Assembly (NCBI GenBank): GCA_000432855.1
Contig: HF990859.1
Coordinates: 39,288 to 63,933, forward strand
Source: Firmicutes bacterium CAG:822
Lineage (GTDB): Bacteria > Bacillota_I > Bacilli_A > RF39 > UBA660
Direction of reading: 5' to 3'
Length of the DNA: 24,646 nt
In this document: positions 21,928 through 24,646 of the stretch, piece by piece
Layout: the number at the start of each line of letters is the position of its first letter
Numbering within the stretch: the first letter of the stretch is position 1
The notes under the pieces: generated by a model
Seen by the model: only the letters and a program-made list of their open reading frames with translations
What the model was told of the DNA's origin: nothing
The model's database searches: none
Translations under genes and position numbers: made by a program

Positions 21928-22860
21928 ATGACAGAAAAAATATTTAAAACAATAGATGAACAAACAGATATTTTAAAGAAAAAAGGCCTCATTATAAACG
22001 ATGAAAAGAAAACTCGTGAAATATTACTTAGAGAGAATTATTTCTTTATAAGTGGGTATCGTCATTTGTTTATGAATAAAGAGGATAAGGATAAGTTTTT
22101 ACCTGGCACAACTTTTGAAGAATTGTATGCGACTTTTTTATTTGATAGAGCAATTAGAAATACTTTTTTTAAAAATATTTTGATTGTTGAGAATAATATT
22201 AAATCAATTACTAGTTATCAATTATCTAAAAAATATGGTTTTAGAGAAAAAGATTATTTGAACCCAAACAATTTTTCTCAAGATTCTTTACAATCAAGAC
22301 AAGTGTATGATGTTTTAAATAAAGTGAAAAGACAAATTAGAGTTAATGGTCGTAAGCATACAGCAACTTTCCACTATATTGAACATTATGGTTATATTCC
22401 ATTTTGGATTTTGGTTAAGGTATTGTCTTTTGGTATAATGGCTGAATTTTATGATATTTTAAAATATGAAGATCAAGCAGAAATTAGTAAATTTTATAAT
22501 GTTTCTCCTGAGATATTAGGTACATATCTGTCATTACTTTCAAATTTTAGAAATGTATGTGCTCATGAAGATATTTTATATGATCATCGAACTCAAAGGG
22601 TTATTCCTGATTCTAAATTCCATCGGTTATTAAATATACCGAAGGATGAAGATGGTTATATATATGGTAAAAACGATTTGTTTAGTTTGGTAATTATGTT
22701 AAAAGTTATGCTTAGTAAAGATGACTTTGACGAAATGATTATTGAAATTAGTAGAGAAGTTGAAAATTTAGATAAAATAGTAAATACAGTGCCTTTGGAT
22801 ACTATTTTAAATAGAATTGGTTTTCCAAACAATTGGAAGGATATTAAAGATTTAAGTTAG
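21928..22860 (+). CDS. Abi_2 family (AbiD/AbiF-like) abortive infection protein
   Basis: 310 residues, the usual size for the Abi_2 family. Family-like parts are the N-terminal K(T)IDEQ..ILKKKGLIIND, ENYFFISGYRHLF (36-48), TTFEELYATFLFDRAIRN (61-78) with HIEHYGYIPFWILVKVLSFG-like text at 149-169, and LSNFRNVCAHEDILYD (204-219). R208...H213 with N209 is the Rx4H motif of HEPN domains, many of which are RNases that stop phage infection by cutting RNA. TAGGTGAG precedes the ATG. No antitoxin-like partner is seen; the ATG of an HtrA-type protease follows 10 nt after the stop. No transposase or phage genes flank it. Defence activity is inferred from the family. Confidence 0.87.
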   Translation: MTEKIFKTIDEQTDILKKKGLIINDEKKTREILLRENYFFISGYRHLFMNKEDKDKFLPGTTFEELYATFLFDRAIRNTFFKNILIVENNIKSITSYQLSKKYGFREKDYLNPNNFSQDSLQSRQVYDVLNKVKRQIRVNGRKHTATFHYIEHYGYIPFWILVKVLSFGIMAEFYDILKYEDQAEISKFYNVSPEILGTYLSLLSNFRNVCAHEDILYDHRTQRVIPDSKFHRLLNIPKDEDGYIYGKNDLFSLVIMLKVMLSKDDFDEMIIEISREVENLDKIVNTVPLDTILNRIGFPNNWKDIKDLS

Positions 22861-22870
22861 GAGGGATTTT

Positions 22871-23956
22871 ATGCGTGAAAGAATAATTAATATTGTTATT
22901 ATTTTAGTTGTTTTAGTATTAGGCGTTACAGGAACATTATATTTTGTAAATAATGATTCGAATAATAATGGTGTTTTAGAAAATAGAAATGTAAATATAA
23001 CTTCAAATGATTCGATAAGTGAATCTATTAATAAAGTGTATGATTCAGTGGTAGTTGTTAATAATTATCAAAATGGACGTCTTACTGGATATGGTTCAGG
23101 ATTCGTCTATAAAAAAGAAGGTAATTATGGTTATGTTCTTACTAATAACCATGTGGTTGAAGATGCTTCTGAAATTAAACTTACTTTAAGTAATGGAGAA
23201 GAAGTCGATGCAGAGGTTTTGGGTACTGATTCATATATGGATATAGCAGTACTTCGAATGGATGGAGATGCCGTTTTACAAGTGGCGCAAATTGGTGATA
23301 GTACAGAAGCTAAATTGGGTGATACAATTTTTACAGTAGGTACTCCTGTTAGTACAGAATATGCTGGTACAGTAACTAAAGGTATTATTTCTGGTGAAAA
23401 TCGTGAAATTACAGTAACTGATAACGGTACTTCTTATATGATGGAAGCTATTCAAATAGATGCTTCTATTAATCCAGGAAATAGTGGTGGACCACTTGTT
23501 AATATTAATGGAGAAGTTATTGGAATTAATTCAGTTAAATTAGTTGAAAGTTCAATTGAAGGTATGGGATTTGCTATTCCAATTGAAGTAGCTATGTCAC
23601 AAATTGATAAACTTGAAAATGGCGAGGCAATAGCCAGACCAGTTATTGGAGTATCACTTTACGATTTAGATAGTTTGCCATTAGTGGGTAATAGTGATTT
23701 AAGAGTTGATGATAGTATTAAATCTGGTGTGGTTGTTAATAGTGTTGATAGTGGTTCAGATGCTGAAGCTGCTGGATTACAAAGAAATGATATAATTACT
23801 GAGGTTGATGGAACTACGGTAAAAAGTTCGGCTCATTTAAAAAATCTTTTATATAAACATAATATTGGAGATAGTGTTAAGTTAACTATTGTTCGTAATG
23901 GAAATGAAAAAGAGTTAACACTTAAGTTAACTCACCAAATAGGGGATTCTAATTAG
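22871..23956 (+). CDS. HtrA/DegP-type membrane-anchored serine protease
   Basis: 361 residues. One N-terminal membrane helix (about 5-26), a short Asn-rich linker, a trypsin-like domain with the triad H94 (TNNHVVED), D124 (MDIAVL) and S205 (NPGNSGGPLV), and one C-terminal PDZ domain (about 248-358, with SGVVVNSVDSGSDAEAAGL and DIITEVDG). It degrades or refolds misfolded exported proteins on the outer face of the membrane, as HtrA-family quality control proteases do in Bacillota. A strong TAGGAGGG lies between the Abi stop and this ATG, so the two are co-transcribed. Whether a separate promoter exists in the Abi coding region cannot be judged. A terminator hairpin overlaps its stop. Confidence 0.93.
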   Translation: MRERIINIVIILVVLVLGVTGTLYFVNNDSNNNGVLENRNVNITSNDSISESINKVYDSVVVVNNYQNGRLTGYGSGFVYKKEGNYGYVLTNNHVVEDASEIKLTLSNGEEVDAEVLGTDSYMDIAVLRMDGDAVLQVAQIGDSTEAKLGDTIFTVGTPVSTEYAGTVTKGIISGENREITVTDNGTSYMMEAIQIDASINPGNSGGPLVNINGEVIGINSVKLVESSIEGMGFAIPIEVAMSQIDKLENGEAIARPVIGVSLYDLDSLPLVGNSDLRVDDSIKSGVVVNSVDSGSDAEAAGLQRNDIITEVDGTTVKSSAHLKNLLYKHNIGDSVKLTIVRNGNEKELTLKLTHQIGDSN

Positions 23957-23966
23957 AATCTCTTTT
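23942..23966 (+). terminator. Intrinsic terminator of the HtrA gene
   Basis: GATTC-TAATTA-GAATC (23945-23960), extended by G-U and G-C pairs at the base (23942-23944 with 23961-23963), followed by TTTT. The stop codon lies at the loop/3' arm border. It separates the convergent wall-hydrolase gene. Confidence 0.6.
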
Positions 23967-24393
23967 ATCTTATTTCTTTACATTCTCCAGCCGCTGGTAC
24001 GTAAAAGCAATGATTTTTATATCTGCCACTATTATATTGGTCCCACCAAGTTGTTTTACAGGCTTCTCCTGCATTTGGGGCATAAAACCATAAAGCATGT
24101 GTGGCTGGATGATAGTATTCTCCTTTAATTACTCTATCGGCAAGGTTTCTTTCAACAGTTGTTGGATTACTAAAAAAAAGAGGACTATCAACGCCTGAGA
24201 AACCACCAGGATTTTGATAGATTACTTCACTTATGGTATCGACGTTTTTAAAGGTTAAACAGTTAGCTATAGCTCTATTAATTACGACATTTCCAACCAT
24301 AAGCATACCTAAATCACCTTCACCGATTGCCTCAGCTCGCATTAACCTAGCTAATAAATCTCTTTCGGTATCGGTATATCTAATTATAGCCAT
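23965..24393 (-). CDS. SleB/CwlJ-type cell wall hydrolase
   Basis: 142 residues. It matches the Hydrolase_2 (SleB/CwlJ) domain: ERDLLARLMRAEAIGEGDLG (10-29, with the likely catalytic E21), LMVGNVVINRAI (31-42), a Phe-Ser loop (GGFSGVDSP), a central A/H-rich strand THALWFYAPNAGEACKTTWW and the C-terminal GRYKNHCFYV. These enzymes cut spore cortex or vegetative peptidoglycan glycan strands. No signal peptide is present, as in CwlJ, which acts in the spore coat without one. That fits a spore-former or a cytosol-released enzyme, but no other sporulation gene is clear here. The RBS (GGTGAT) and a promoter lie upstream on the minus strand. Confidence 0.85.
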   Translation of the reverse strand: MAIIRYTDTERDLLARLMRAEAIGEGDLGMLMVGNVVINRAIANCLTFKNVDTISEVIYQNPGGFSGVDSPLFFSNPTTVERNLADRVIKGEYYHPATHALWFYAPNAGEACKTTWWDQYNSGRYKNHCFYVPAAGECKEIR

Positions 24394-24410
24394 AGTAAAA
24401 TCACCAATAT

Positions 24411-24440
24411 ATTATATGTTTATTTGACTATAATAGTGAA
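24411..24440 (-). promoter_or_regulatory. Promoter of the wall hydrolase gene (minus strand)
   Basis: Minus strand: TTCACT (24440-24435), 18-nt spacer, perfect TATAAT (24416-24411). Confidence 0.55.
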
Positions 24441-24472
24441 TAAATTTAAATGATATTAATATACTTAAAATG

Positions 24473-24501
24473 TTGAAAAGCTTATGATGTTGTGGTATAA
24501 T
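24473..24501 (+). promoter_or_regulatory. Promoter of tRNA-Trp
   Basis: TTGAAA at 24473-24478, 17-nt spacer, perfect TATAAT at 24496-24501 with a TG extension (24493-24494), 20 nt before the tRNA. Confidence 0.8.
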
Positions 24502-24521
24502 TTATTTGTCTTTGGAAGAAT

Positions 24522-24597
24522 AGGGGAATAGTTCAGTTGGTAGAACGTCGGTCTCCAAAACCGAATGTCGTGGGTTCAAGTCCTGCTTCCCCTGCCA
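24522..24597 (+). tRNA. tRNA-Trp, anticodon CCA
   Basis: 76 nt with all four arms: acceptor AGGGGAA/TTCCCCT, D stem GTTC/GAAC, anticodon stem TCGGT/ACCGA around loop CTCCAAA (anticodon CCA at 24555-24557), T arm with TTCAAGT, discriminator G and encoded CCA. It reads UGG; no UCA-anticodon tryptophan tRNA is seen, in line with UGA being stop. secE-nusG, the frequent next genes, do not begin before the window end. Confidence 0.97.
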
Positions 24598-24624
24598 TTT
24601 TTGTTAATTAAATTCAAAGGTTCA

Positions 24625-24646
24625 ATGTCAAGTAGTGTTGGTGGAA
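24625..24646 (+). CDS. Possible start of a further gene, cut by the window edge
   Basis: AAAGG (24616-24620) precedes an ATG that would begin MSSSVGG. Only seven codons are visible. A Gly/Ser-rich start like this occurs in small YjcZ-like sporulation proteins, but the evidence is far too short to name it. Confidence 0.25.

Noticed and set aside
24233..24427. Plus-strand reading opposite the wall hydrolase
   Set aside because: Antisense shadow; the minus-strand SleB/CwlJ motif is clear.
1..24646. Mycoplasma-type code (UGA = Trp), suggested by AT-richness
   Set aside because: UGA ends a gene cleanly (15778-15780), tryptophans are UGG, and the only Trp tRNA seen has anticodon CCA.
1..24646. 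CRISPR array, insertion sequence or transposase
   Set aside because: No regularly spaced repeats of 24-40 nt and no transposase or integrase reading in any frame were seen.

Overview
The window comes from an AT-rich, wall-bearing member of the Bacillota, most likely an uncultured Bacilli-type lineage. The evidence is the spc/alpha ribosomal operon order, the ecfA-truA-rplM-rpsI order, sigma-A style promoters (TTGACT-17-TATAAT types), Shine-Dalgarno sites before most genes, a C+ form of L36, and sortase/amidase wall genes. UGA is read as stop (for example at the end of the pseudouridine synthase gene at 15778-15780). Tryptophan is encoded by UGG and served by the tRNA-Trp(CCA) at the right end, so this is not the Mycoplasma code.

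Region 1 (1-5993) is a tight housekeeping operon: rpsE (partial)-rplO-secY-adk-map-infA-rpmJ-rpsM-rpsK-rpoA-rplQ. It ends in an intrinsic terminator whose stem overlaps the end of rplQ. rpmD (L30), normally between rpsE and rplO, is absent.

Region 2 (5992-9960) is an accessory block, with most genes on their own promoters: an unrecognised 392-residue protein, a convergent 170-residue protein made of two copies of one ~54-residue unit, an SDR oxidoreductase, and a cytosolic M14-type metallopeptidase. Terminators and promoters are packed so tightly that a -35 box often lies inside the previous terminator.

Region 3 (9961-13445) has the Bacillota order ecfA1-ecfA2-[ecfT]-truA-rplM-rpsI, but ecfT is missing and the two ATPases have eroded catalytic motifs. 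rplM-rpsI has a strong promoter and an L13-type leader RNA with a possible pseudoknot.

Region 4 (13446-14252) holds small elements: a 55-residue basic protein gene on the minus strand with its own promoter, ribosome binding site and terminator; a BRO-N-like gene remnant; and a ~57-nt stand-alone RNA candidate.

Region 5 (14253-19598) is a five-gene operon: an rRNA-type methyltransferase, an RluA-type pseudouridine synthase, a membrane-anchored PIG-L/LmbE-like protein, a YfhO-type membrane glycosyltransferase-like protein and a YkuD-type L,D-transpeptidase-like protein. The last three suggest an envelope polymer or wall-modification unit.

Region 6 (19667-24646) is cell-surface biology. It has a secreted thioester-domain adhesin with a VPDTG sorting signal, its sortase, and an N-acetylmuramoyl-L-alanine amidase. 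It continues with an Abi_2 (AbiD/AbiF) HEPN-type defence gene coupled to an HtrA-type surface protease, a SleB/CwlJ-type wall hydrolase on the minus strand, and tRNA-Trp. The most interesting items are the degenerate ECF ATPase pair without EcfT, the candidate small RNA at 14119-14175, the 55-residue gene, and the thioester adhesin-sortase-amidase cassette.
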